Shown here: piece after piece, positions 6,050 to 12,956 of the stretch | Layout: every line of letters starts with the position of its first letter | How positions within the stretch are numbered: position 1 is the stretch's first letter | DNA from: an uncultured Saprospiraceae bacterium | GTDB lineage: Bacteria; Bacteroidota; Bacteroidia; Chitinophagales; Saprospiraceae | DNA length: 13,591 bases | Assembly (NCBI GenBank): GCA_938002705.1 | Contig: CALLAG010000409.1 | Location: forward strand, 1-13,591 | Direction of reading: 5' to 3' | Notes under the pieces: model-generated | Database searches by the model: none | Told to the model about the DNA's origin: nothing | What the model saw: the letters and a program-made list of their open reading frames with translations, nothing else | Position numbers and translations under genes: made by a program

Positions 6050-6712
6050 ATGAAGTCTTCTATTTTCATATCACGATCGCTTAAGGCTAACTCACCTTTT
6101 CAAAAAATAAAAAATGATGGCTATAACATCATAGATCTATCACTGATAGATATCAAGCCTGTAGCCATAGAAGACTACCCTACTACTCATTGGATATTCT
6201 TCTATACTGCTGATGGGGTGAGGCACTTCTTTGATACCCAAGAGTATTCTACAGACTATCAGTATGGCGTCTTAAGCGCTGGCACTGCTAATGTATTCTA
6301 TAGCATAACAGGAAGGTCTCCCAAGTATACAGGTAACGGTATACCAAAAGATGTCGCAGAGAACTTCATCACCTACGAGCAAGGACAATCTATCTTATTT
6401 GTCAAAGCTAAGAACTCTGAGGACAGTGTTAGAAATCTACTCTCAGATGAAATGATTTGTAAAGATCTTATTGTGTATAAAAATGTGATTAAGACAGAGA
6501 TTGATCTTCCTGCTTGTGATCATCTGATATTCACAAGTTCTATGAATGCCGAGGCGTACTTCTCCAAATACAAATACAATGGAGAACAGCTATACGCTAT
6601 GGGTCAGAGTACTGCTGATAGTATTTTTTCGCTTTGTGGGGTTGTGGCTAAGATTGCTGAGAGAACATCGGAACTTGAATTATATGGGTTGATTATCAGA
6701 GAGCTTAGTTAA
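6050..6712 (+). CDS. hemD: Uroporphyrinogen-III synthase (HemD)-family protein
   Basis: HemD closes and inverts ring D of hydroxymethylbilane to give uroporphyrinogen III. This 220-residue protein has the family's two-domain layout. The first half includes SRSL (8-11) and THWIFFYTADGVRHFF (46-61), where a Ser-Lys/Pro-Asn pair is usual. The second half includes HLIFTSSMNAEAYF (158-171), YAMGQSTADSI (182-192) and the C-terminal TSELELYGLI. HemD proteins share little sequence, so activity cannot be judged from residues. The call rests on these motifs plus the HemC-like gene upstream. Because that HemC looks impaired, its substrate supply is uncertain. ATG 6050 starts the gene. The stop lies 9 bp from the stop of the convergent minus-strand gene, leaving no room for a separate terminator. 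Confidence 0.78.
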   Translation: MKSSIFISRSLKANSPFQKIKNDGYNIIDLSLIDIKPVAIEDYPTTHWIFFYTADGVRHFFDTQEYSTDYQYGVLSAGTANVFYSITGRSPKYTGNGIPKDVAENFITYEQGQSILFVKAKNSEDSVRNLLSDEMICKDLIVYKNVIKTEIDLPACDHLIFTSSMNAEAYFSKYKYNGEQLYAMGQSTADSIFSLCGVVAKIAERTSELELYGLIIRELS

Positions 6713-6721
6713 ATAACACGA

Positions 6722-7894
6722 TTAATCAATAAAAACTTTGTATAGAAAATATTTAATCTTTTTCCTTTTCCTTTCATAAGCTAAAATTATAAATTCTCTA
6801 TTGCCAATATGCTTTATTTGAGATATATGCATATTGGAAGAGATAACTCCTTTTAATGAATACTCTAAAATTTCATTAGAAGTTAGATCAATAGTTACAA
6901 TAGTGTCTTTCTTTTCATCGTAGGATGTTATCCTATTTTGAACGAGATCCCATCTTTCATTAAATCGAGTACGTTTAATAGCATAAATAACACTATCTGC
7001 TTCATCGATAAATTTCAATGAAGCCTGACTATCAACAGGCATTGCTATCTGAGATCTTTCGCTTCCTGTATGTAGTAAGTCCAGATGAAAAGTAAAATAA
7101 CTCTCTGATTTCATTATTAATGCAGATCTGGAATGATCCCATTTATTAAGATACAAATACTCAGATTTAAAGCTGTGTAAAAGACGACTCTCATAACCAG
7201 CCAAAGACATTATTTTATAATTAAACTGAAGTGAATCAAGATCTGGATTGTACTCCTGAATTAAAAAAACTAAACTGTCAGGACTTGAGTCAATAAGTTC
7301 TATACTTACTGATTCAGCATTTTGTCCACTATAACCTTCAATATCCAAATATTCCAACCTGCCTTCAGCATCACACCACATTAATTCTGTAGGTCCTGAT
7401 AATAGAATACGATTATTATTTTTGTCAAAATAAATAAAGTTGCCATAATGTGATTCAGGCCTAGGAAAAAGACTTAGATCACCATTTGCCCTATCAAAGA
7501 TTAAGAAATCTATATCGGCAGCGTCATAATTGATACACAAAATAGCATCTTCAGAAAAATACCAATATCTACCTGAATAGGTTTTTTCTTTTGAATTCTT
7601 AACGTGCTTAGAATGGCCTTTTTTACCAAAATTTTGATCATACTCCCCAGTTCTGATATCAAATTTATATACACCATCTTCAAAGTATTCATATCCATAA
7701 GAGAAGTTATCATACGAACTATCCTTGTATGTCAAATAAAAAGAGCTATCACCGCTCTCATAGAATATCTTTTTGACGTATCCACTCTTCAGTTTCAATT
7801 TCCCGTTAGAACCAAAGTCCTTATCTATGCGTAGAATTTGACCAGATAGACAAGAGGTAATGAGTAGTGAGATGAGTATGATTACATTTTTCAT
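6722..7894 (-). CDS. Unrecognised exported protein with delta-60-like motifs
   Basis: I do not recognise this 390-residue protein. It begins with a hydrophobic signal peptide, MKNVIILISLLITSCLSGQ. Cys15 in LITSC could be a lipobox, making it a lipoprotein; otherwise signal peptidase I may cut after about residue 19. Two short motifs, DKDFGSNGK (24-32) and YDQNFGKKG (85-93), resemble delta-60 beta-propeller repeats (LD-x-x-FG-x-x-G). The rest alternates short beta-prone stretches rich in Ser, Tyr and Asp, which fits a propeller but is not proof. There is no T9SS sorting domain. ATG lies 6 bp after the stop of the surface-protein gene, so the pair is probably one operon. Hand counts on three 60-base lines gave about 22, 28 and 35% GC, against 42% for one lpxA line, so the base use differs from its neighbours. 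Confidence 0.75.
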   Translation of the reverse strand: MKNVIILISLLITSCLSGQILRIDKDFGSNGKLKLKSGYVKKIFYESGDSSFYLTYKDSSYDNFSYGYEYFEDGVYKFDIRTGEYDQNFGKKGHSKHVKNSKEKTYSGRYWYFSEDAILCINYDAADIDFLIFDRANGDLSLFPRPESHYGNFIYFDKNNNRILLSGPTELMWCDAEGRLEYLDIEGYSGQNAESVSIELIDSSPDSLVFLIQEYNPDLDSLQFNYKIMSLAGYESRLLHSFKSEYLYLNKWDHSRSALIMKSESYFTFHLDLLHTGSERSQIAMPVDSQASLKFIDEADSVIYAIKRTRFNERWDLVQNRITSYDEKKDTIVTIDLTSNEILEYSLKGVISSNMHISQIKHIGNREFIILAYERKRKKIKYFLYKVFID

Positions 7895-7900
7895 AAGAGA

Positions 7901-9046
7901 TTAAGGCTTAAAAAAACGAATCAGCTGCGAGGTATTCTCTTCTTGAATTCTAATGGCATAGACTCCTGACGCGAGATGCCCAATGTCAGCTTGGAAAATA
8001 TTACCATCTGAGTTTTTACTTATACTCACATTTCTACCAGAGATAGCCATTATTGAGAAAGATGTCGTCTGAGAATCAGTCGAAGATTTTAAAGTAAGAT
8101 TTGAAGTAGTCAAATTTGTAATACTCCAATTGTCCATTGTTACATTCTGCGTACTACTTAACATAGCATTACTGGTTACTACAGAGAGAGGGATTTGCTT
8201 TTTGCTCAGTAACTCGCCATCTCTATATTCTACGATACACATCCCAGCCAAGTAATAACCTAATGTACTTGGTGTAAACTGTAACATGTCATCACTTACG
8301 TTGAAACCATCTACCGTAGGGAATGGATTACTATGATCGAAACCAGATACATACTCTAACTCAGTATACGGAGGAGGACATGCTGGTATAGGTCTGACAT
8401 CTGTACAACCATTACCGTTAGCTCCAGTACTAGCATCATCAAAGCCTCCTCCAGAATACGGCAGGCATATTTCATACACCAGACTATCACCTTCACTATC
8501 TACAGTGGGCAAAGGAATACTGACATCAGTATTGGGACATGACATGAAGGAAATAGGTAAACTACCCATTTCTTGGGTATTACAGACAGCCTGTGCCAAC
8601 GGCGTAATATCAGTCGTAATTGTAATTCCTGTTTCTCCTGGATCTAAGATATTTCCGATAATATTAGACCAACAACATCGCTGGTAAGCAATTGTATATG
8701 AATCATCTATTTTAGGTAAGTTAATTTGAAAAATATAAGTCGTTTCTTCTCTACACAAATTAAACGCTGAAGACATACAATTCTCATAGTCCTCAGCAGC
8801 AACATCTAATATGGGACCTCGCTGTACACCAAAATTATTGAGTAATACCCCATCGCTATAGACGGCTACATCGATTATTTCATCAAAGGCAGCCCCATTA
8901 CTATTACAATCTCTCTCTAATGCTATTGTGACTCTATAGTCATCATTTCCTAGACACTCATAACCTATATCCCCACTCAGTATATGTGCAGCAATACAAT
9001 TAGAAAATGGAATTAGAACAATTAGGAGGCAGATGATATTTCTCAC
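7901..9046 (-). CDS. Cysteine-rich secreted surface protein with T9SS C-terminal sorting domain
   Basis: This 381-residue protein has a signal peptide (MRNIICLLIVLIPFSNCIAA, cut before HILSGD) and a long extracellular domain. The opening AHILSGDIGYECLGNDDYRVTI-type pattern, with ERDC at 44-47 and YQRCCWSNII at 121-130, is typical of large Bacteroidota surface and gliding-associated proteins. About a dozen cysteines in the mature part suggest disulfides. Residues about 305-381 form a type A sorting domain with ADIGHLASGVYAIRI (353-367) and a basic end (RFFKP). The type IX system would use this domain to carry the protein across the outer membrane. The start is GTG 9044-9046, supported by the signal peptide. 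Its function beyond being T9SS cargo is unknown. It is the upstream partner of the unrecognised exported protein. Confidence 0.85.
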   Translation of the reverse strand: MRNIICLLIVLIPFSNCIAAHILSGDIGYECLGNDDYRVTIALERDCNSNGAAFDEIIDVAVYSDGVLLNNFGVQRGPILDVAAEDYENCMSSAFNLCREETTYIFQINLPKIDDSYTIAYQRCCWSNIIGNILDPGETGITITTDITPLAQAVCNTQEMGSLPISFMSCPNTDVSIPLPTVDSEGDSLVYEICLPYSGGGFDDASTGANGNGCTDVRPIPACPPPYTELEYVSGFDHSNPFPTVDGFNVSDDMLQFTPSTLGYYLAGMCIVEYRDGELLSKKQIPLSVVTSNAMLSSTQNVTMDNWSITNLTTSNLTLKSSTDSQTTSFSIMAISGRNVSISKNSDGNIFQADIGHLASGVYAIRIQEENTSQLIRFFKP

Positions 9047-9115
9047 AGGAAGTGTTGTTATTTCTTAAATTTATAAAAAATCTCCTACAACTTATAATCA
9101 GAAGTTTATAACTGC

Positions 9116-9131
9116 TTAATGACTTCATTAA
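9116..9131. repeat. Short inverted repeat after the sua5 stop
   Basis: TTAATGA and TCATTAA are perfect 7-bp arms separated by CT, directly after the sua5 stop codon in the 85-bp gap before the surface-protein gene. The two-base spacer is too short for a good RNA loop and no U-run follows on the minus strand, so it is not a convincing terminator. It could be an operator-like dyad for the gene starting at 9046, or chance in AT-rich DNA. Confidence 0.35.
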
Positions 9132-10088
9132 TCACTTAGCTGCCCGCTCTAACCTATCGTTAATAGACTTACCCAATCCAATATCTGGCAATCGTTGTGC
9201 TATAATAACATCTAAGTCTATAGCGTCCAACTTGTGTAGAGTATTATAGAGCTTAGATGCCGCTTCTTTGAGATCTCCAGATTCTGATAGAACTTCTATG
9301 TGTGCAATAGTATAATCAACCTCTGTATCTGTAAAAGTTAGTAGCCCTATCTTTTTATTTTTATGCTCATCTAAGACTTGCGCTACATCATCTACGAGAT
9401 ACATTTTCGTTTGTGGTGAGTAATGCTTAGCCAGCATACCTGGTGCATCTGGAGCTGTCTCAGCTTTATTATTGATCTTAATCTTCCCTACGATACTTTC
9501 TATTTCTTCTATGGAGATAGAACCTAATCTTAAGAGTACTGGTTCTTCGTCATCGAATCCTATAATGGTAGACTCTAATCCATTCTTACATTCTCCACCT
9601 TCCAGTACCATCTTTATAGAATCCTTAAAATAGTTTTCTACATGAGATGATTTAGTTGGACTTATCCTATTAAATGGATTAGCACTCGGTGCTGCAAGCG
9701 GAAATTCTAATTGTCTTAATAGACTTAGTGCTACTGGATGATTAGGGATTCTTACGCCTACGGTATCCTTACCGGCTGTTATTATATCTGGAATGACAGA
9801 CTTCTTCTTGAGAATCAATGTCAGGGATCCGGGCCAGAAAGCATCTGCAAGCAGTTGTGCTGCAGGAGGTATCTCGCTTACTATTCCGTCTAACTGGATT
9901 ATAGAATGCAGGTGTACAATCAATGGATTATACAGAGGCCTCTCTTTTACTTCAAATATTCTACGAATGGCTTTCTCGCTGTATATATTACCAGCTAAGC
10001 CATAGACTGTCTCAGTGGGTATAGCTATGATATCTTCGTCATTTAAGATATCTACAGCTTTATTAATATCACCTGAAATTATAGTCAT
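9132..10088 (-). CDS. sua5: L-threonylcarbamoyladenylate synthase, long Sua5 type
   Basis: The enzyme makes threonylcarbamoyl-AMP from threonine, bicarbonate and ATP for t6A37 modification of ANN-decoding tRNAs. The 318 residues comprise a YrdC/TsaC catalytic domain (about 1-200) and a C-terminal Sua5 domain (about 226-318). The catalytic-domain motifs are PTETVYGL (24-31), KERPLYNPL (48-56), WPGSLTLIL (85-93), APSANPF (133-139) and LESTI (171-175). The joining linker carries the typical APGMLAKHYSP segment (215-225). The C-terminal domain makes this the long form rather than the short TsaC of E. coli. ATG lies 47 bp after the adk stop, and its own stop is 85 bp before the surface-protein gene. 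All recognised motifs are intact. Confidence 0.95.
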   Translation of the reverse strand: MTIISGDINKAVDILNDEDIIAIPTETVYGLAGNIYSEKAIRRIFEVKERPLYNPLIVHLHSIIQLDGIVSEIPPAAQLLADAFWPGSLTLILKKKSVIPDIITAGKDTVGVRIPNHPVALSLLRQLEFPLAAPSANPFNRISPTKSSHVENYFKDSIKMVLEGGECKNGLESTIIGFDDEEPVLLRLGSISIEEIESIVGKIKINNKAETAPDAPGMLAKHYSPQTKMYLVDDVAQVLDEHKNKKIGLLTFTDTEVDYTIAHIEVLSESGDLKEAASKLYNTLHKLDAIDLDVIIAQRLPDIGLGKSINDRLERAAK

Positions 10089-10135
10089 GGAGCAGTAATA
10101 TTAAACGGACTTATGGTTGTAGTTATGAGCTGATA

Positions 10136-10702
10136 CTATTTGAGTATATCGTAGATTCTATTGAACACATCAGCGAGATCTCCTATACCATTGGCTTTCT
10201 TTGATACTCCGACTTTATCGTAGTATTCATATACGGGAGATGTTTTTTCATTATACTCTACTATTCTCTTTCTGATGACTTCTTCGTTCTGATCATCAGG
10301 TCGTTCAGATGTCTTACCACGTTCTAGTAGTCTCTTGACTATCTCTTCATCATCTACATCTAAGGCTATAAGGTCAGTTACCTTAGTTCCCCTACCTTCG
10401 AGCATCTTATCTAAAGCCTCTGCTTGGGCTATCGTACGAGGAAATCCATCAAATATATATCCATGTGGGTTAGGCGTATTATTCAGCTTATTCTCTAACA
10501 TGCCTATATTTACCTCATCTGGTACGAGAGATCCCTTATTCATGTATTCTTTAGCTTTTCTGCCTAGTGGTGTATCATTACCTATCTCATATCTGAATAG
10601 ATCTCCTGTAGAGATATGCGTTAAGTCAAACTTAGAGACTATTGTGGTTGCCTGGGTGCCTTTGCCAGACCCTGGAGGGCCAAAAAGGATTAAATTTATC
10701 AT
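10136..10702 (-). CDS. adk: Adenylate kinase, short-lid form
   Basis: Adenylate kinase catalyses ATP + AMP to 2 ADP in the cytoplasm and is essential for nucleotide balance. The 188-residue protein has the P-loop GPPGSGKGT (8-16), the AMP-binding STGDLFR (31-37) and DGFPRT (85-90), and a short lid, RGKTSERPDDQNE (128-140). The lid lacks the about 30-residue zinc-binding or hydrogen-bonded insert of longer forms. This short lid is common in Bacteroidota. Arg132-type lid and C-domain arginines (SERPDD, RKRI) are present. ATG 10700-10702 is preceded by 63 bp after the NlpC/P60 gene, and sua5 follows 47 bp downstream. All residues expected for activity are seen. Confidence 0.96.
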   Translation of the reverse strand: MINLILFGPPGSGKGTQATTIVSKFDLTHISTGDLFRYEIGNDTPLGRKAKEYMNKGSLVPDEVNIGMLENKLNNTPNPHGYIFDGFPRTIAQAEALDKMLEGRGTKVTDLIALDVDDEEIVKRLLERGKTSERPDDQNEEVIRKRIVEYNEKTSPVYEYYDKVGVSKKANGIGDLADVFNRIYDILK

Positions 10703-10765
10703 ACTATTATCGAAACAAAGGTTACGTAAATTGGTTTTTAAAAATCTAAGTAAATGTAAGTTGCC

Positions 10766-11224
10766 CTATATATAAGTTCTTACAAAGGCTATGCGAGATC
10801 GCCAATAGGAGCTTCTATTTACGTCCTCTAATATAACACCTTTGGAGGAAGTGGCATGGATTACCCATATTTCGCCCTTAGAAACCTTAGATATGACGCC
10901 TACATGATTGATCTTTCCCTTGTTACGGAAGAATATCAGATCACCTTTATTGGCTTTTTTAGTTTTTATTTTTTTGCCAGACTTGGCTTGAAGTTTAGAT
11001 CCGTGCTTCAACTTGACATTTATAGCCCTATCATAGACATATCGTGTAAAGCCTGAACAATCAAAGCCAGATGGGCTGGTACCAGCGGCTTTATACTTTG
11101 TATTGATGTAATTCATGGCAGTACTTACCACCTTATCACGATCTTTCTTACCTCCATCCAGATCTGGAGCGAATCCATAGATAATAGGTAAGACAAACAA
11201 TAGATATATTATTGGATGCTTCAT
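10766..11224 (-). CDS. Secreted NlpC/P60 peptidoglycan endopeptidase
   Basis: This small cell-wall hydrolase is predicted to cut peptide bonds in peptidoglycan stems in the periplasm. The 152 residues begin with a signal peptide (MKHPIIYLLFVLPIIYGFA, 1-19). A single NlpC/P60 domain follows, with catalytic Cys56 in GFDCSGF, His107 in KINHVGVI and third-residue His123 in VIHATSS. There are no SH3, LysM or other binding domains, so it is a minimal enzyme. Basic segments (KSGKKIKTKKANKGD, 81-95) could aid wall contact. It starts 20 bp after the terminator palindrome that closes rplY transcription, so it needs its own promoter or read-through. The adk gene follows at 63 bp. The substrate bond and role in division or remodelling are not visible. 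Confidence 0.92.
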   Translation of the reverse strand: MKHPIIYLLFVLPIIYGFAPDLDGGKKDRDKVVSTAMNYINTKYKAAGTSPSGFDCSGFTRYVYDRAINVKLKHGSKLQAKSGKKIKTKKANKGDLIFFRNKGKINHVGVISKVSKGEIWVIHATSSKGVILEDVNRSSYWRSRIAFVRTYI

Positions 11225-11231
11225 AAAGGTG

Positions 11232-11275
11232 CTATATAAACAAATTAGCCTATCAAAATATTTTGATAGGCTAAT
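11232..11275 (-). terminator. Intrinsic terminator after rplY
   Basis: A 32-bp perfect palindrome (11244-11275) has half-site ATTAGCCTATCAAAAT. On the minus strand it is followed by TTTGTTTATAT, so the 3' arm runs into a U-rich tract. It lies about 50 bp after the rplY stop and about 20 bp before the NlpC/P60 start, and fits termination of prs-rplY transcription. Plus-strand RNA lacks a comparable U-run. Confidence 0.8.
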
Positions 11276-11323
11276 ATTATATCAACAACCGTTCCCCTAT
11301 TACAGAGGTATAGGTATGATTTC

Positions 11324-11944
11324 TTATGCTTCTGCAGCCGGTTCTGCTGCTGGTTCTCCTGCTGCCGCTGCAGCTTTCTCTTCTTCTGCTGCTGCAGACT
11401 TAACTGCTCTTGGTACTTCTACAGTAGCTACTGGAGTCGCTTCATTGACCATTATCTCGAGATTTTCATTAGCGTCTATATCTTTTACTCTTACTGCTGA
11501 TCCTAACTGCAGCTCTGAGATATCGATGAATAATTCATCCACAATATTTACAGGATCTACCTTTATCTTTATTTTTCTCAATGTCTGCATCAACTTACCA
11601 CCTGCTTTTACACCTGGTGATACCCCTCTGAACTTAACTGGGATTTCTACTTTTACTTTTCTACCATCTTCGATAGCAAGAAAGTCTATGTGTACTATAT
11701 TATCCGTGATAGGGTGATATTGCACATCCTTGATGATACACTTGAGATTTTTAGTACCCATATCTACGTCAGCTAACTTAAATGCTGGTGTGTATATTAG
11801 GTGCTTTACATCATTAATATGCGTGCTAACATGCTCAAGATGATCTCCACCGTAAATAACGCAAGGAATTCTACCTTCCTTTCTTATTACTGCTGCTTTG
11901 ACCTTAGTGTCTCTTGGTTCTACTTTTAATGCTATAGTTTCCAT
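11324..11944 (-). CDS. rplY: 50S ribosomal protein L25, CTC (two-domain) form
   Basis: L25 binds 5S rRNA in the large ribosomal subunit; the longer CTC form is common outside gamma-proteobacteria. The 206 residues are a 5S-binding domain (about 1-92, including RKEGRIPCVIYG and VQYHPITDNIVHIDFLAI) and a beta-rich C-terminal domain (about 93-180, IPVKFRGVSPGVKAGG and VNEATPVATVEVP). The last 25 residues are a low-complexity Ala/Glu/Pro tail, encoded by runs of GCA/GCT/GCC-type codons and probably disordered. ATG 11942-11944 is preceded by A-rich AGAAAGAAAAA rather than a strong Shine-Dalgarno. It is 66 bp after prs, the usual Bacteroidota pairing, and is closed by a strong terminator. Confidence 0.95.
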   Translation of the reverse strand: METIALKVEPRDTKVKAAVIRKEGRIPCVIYGGDHLEHVSTHINDVKHLIYTPAFKLADVDMGTKNLKCIIKDVQYHPITDNIVHIDFLAIEDGRKVKVEIPVKFRGVSPGVKAGGKLMQTLRKIKIKVDPVNIVDELFIDISELQLGSAVRVKDIDANENLEIMVNEATPVATVEVPRAVKSAAAEEEKAAAAAGEPAAEPAAEA

Positions 11945-12010
11945 TTTTTCTTTCTAATATTTGTAAAAGGGCTGCAAAGATAGAAAATTTCTTTATTGCA
12001 GTAAAGTTTA

Positions 12011-12946
12011 TTATTTATCAACGAAAAGAGCCGATATTGACTTAAATTCGTGAGTATTCCTTATGGCCTTAGAGAAGAGCTTTGCACAAGATAATACCTT
12101 AATCTTAGGCGACGCTTGCTTGAGAGGTATCGTATCCGTGACTATAAGCTCTGTAAGTACTGAATTCTTTATGTTTTCGTAAGCATTTCCTGACAATACG
12201 GCATGTGTGGCAAGTGCTCTGACGCTCTTAGCACCTTTATCCATGATGGCTTTAGCAGCTTTGCATAATGTACCAGCAGTATCTACCAGATCATCCACCA
12301 TGATGACATCGGCGCCTTCTACCTCTCCTATGACAGTCATACTTTCTACCTCATTAGCTACTTTTCTGACCTTATCACAGATGACAAGATCTCTCTTAAA
12401 GTACTTAGAGAAACTTCTTGCTCGCTTAACACCTCCCACATCTGGTGATGCGAATATGACATTACCCATATCCAAATTCTTCTCAAGGTGAGGCATGAAT
12501 ATCGCTTCTCCCTTAAGGTGATCTACAGGTATATCAAAGAATCCTTGTATCTGATCTGCATGTAGATCCATAGTAACGACACGATTAACCCCTGCTGATT
12601 CCAGAATCGTAGCTATCAGCTTAGCTGAGATAGGCACTCTGGGCTTGTCCTTTCTATCCTGTCTTGCATATCCGAAGTAAGGTATAACTGCAGTAATATA
12701 CCCTGCTGATGCCCTCTTAGCAGAGTCTATAAGCAATAATAGCTCAAGGAGGTTATCAGCTGGAGCTGAAGTAGATTGTATAAAGAACACATAAGACCCT
12801 CTGACGGACTCAGAGATTACTGTCTGCATCTCTCCATCACTGAACTTGTTTAATTGGCTTTTGCCCAAGGGTTCTCCGTAGTAATCGGCGATTTTTTCTG
12901 ACAAGGTCATTGACCCACTTCCTGAAAAGAGTTTTACTGCTAACAT
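12011..12946 (-). CDS. prs: Ribose-phosphate pyrophosphokinase (PRPP synthetase)
   Basis: Prs makes PRPP from ribose 5-phosphate and ATP for purine, pyrimidine, NAD, His and Trp synthesis. The frame is open back to 13072, but ATG 12944-12946 gives the normal 311-residue protein starting MLAVKLFSGSGSM. The extra upstream residues match nothing in the family and lie antisense to the EamA gene. Motifs are FSDGE (35-39), YFGYARQDRK (90-99), MDLHADQIQGFF (126-137, catalytic-site His129), the flexible-loop Lys192/Arg194 (CDKVRK), and the PRPP loop VDDLVDTAGT (217-226). All are intact. It diverges from the transporter gene with 10 bp between start codons, so its promoter must lie inside that coding region. 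It is followed by rplY. Confidence 0.96.
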   Translation of the reverse strand: MLAVKLFSGSGSMTLSEKIADYYGEPLGKSQLNKFSDGEMQTVISESVRGSYVFFIQSTSAPADNLLELLLLIDSAKRASAGYITAVIPYFGYARQDRKDKPRVPISAKLIATILESAGVNRVVTMDLHADQIQGFFDIPVDHLKGEAIFMPHLEKNLDMGNVIFASPDVGGVKRARSFSKYFKRDLVICDKVRKVANEVESMTVIGEVEGADVIMVDDLVDTAGTLCKAAKAIMDKGAKSVRALATHAVLSGNAYENIKNSVLTELIVTDTIPLKQASPKIKVLSCAKLFSKAIRNTHEFKSISALFVDK

Positions 12947-12956
12947 TATTTTAGAT

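Noticed and set aside
6700..6730. Bidirectional terminator between hemD and the convergent exported-protein gene
   Set aside because: Only 9 bp lie between the stop codons and no inverted repeat is visible there.
7510..7834. Two short open frames within the AT-rich exported-protein gene
   Set aside because: They overlap the 390-residue frame on either strand with no signal peptide or motif support.
9116..9131. Terminator after sua5
   Set aside because: The inverted repeat has a two-base spacer and no following U-run, so it is listed only as a weak repeat.
11229..11717. Plus-strand 162-residue open frame with Ala/Ser-rich start
   Set aside because: It is the antisense of the rplY low-complexity tail and coding region and runs through the terminator palindrome.
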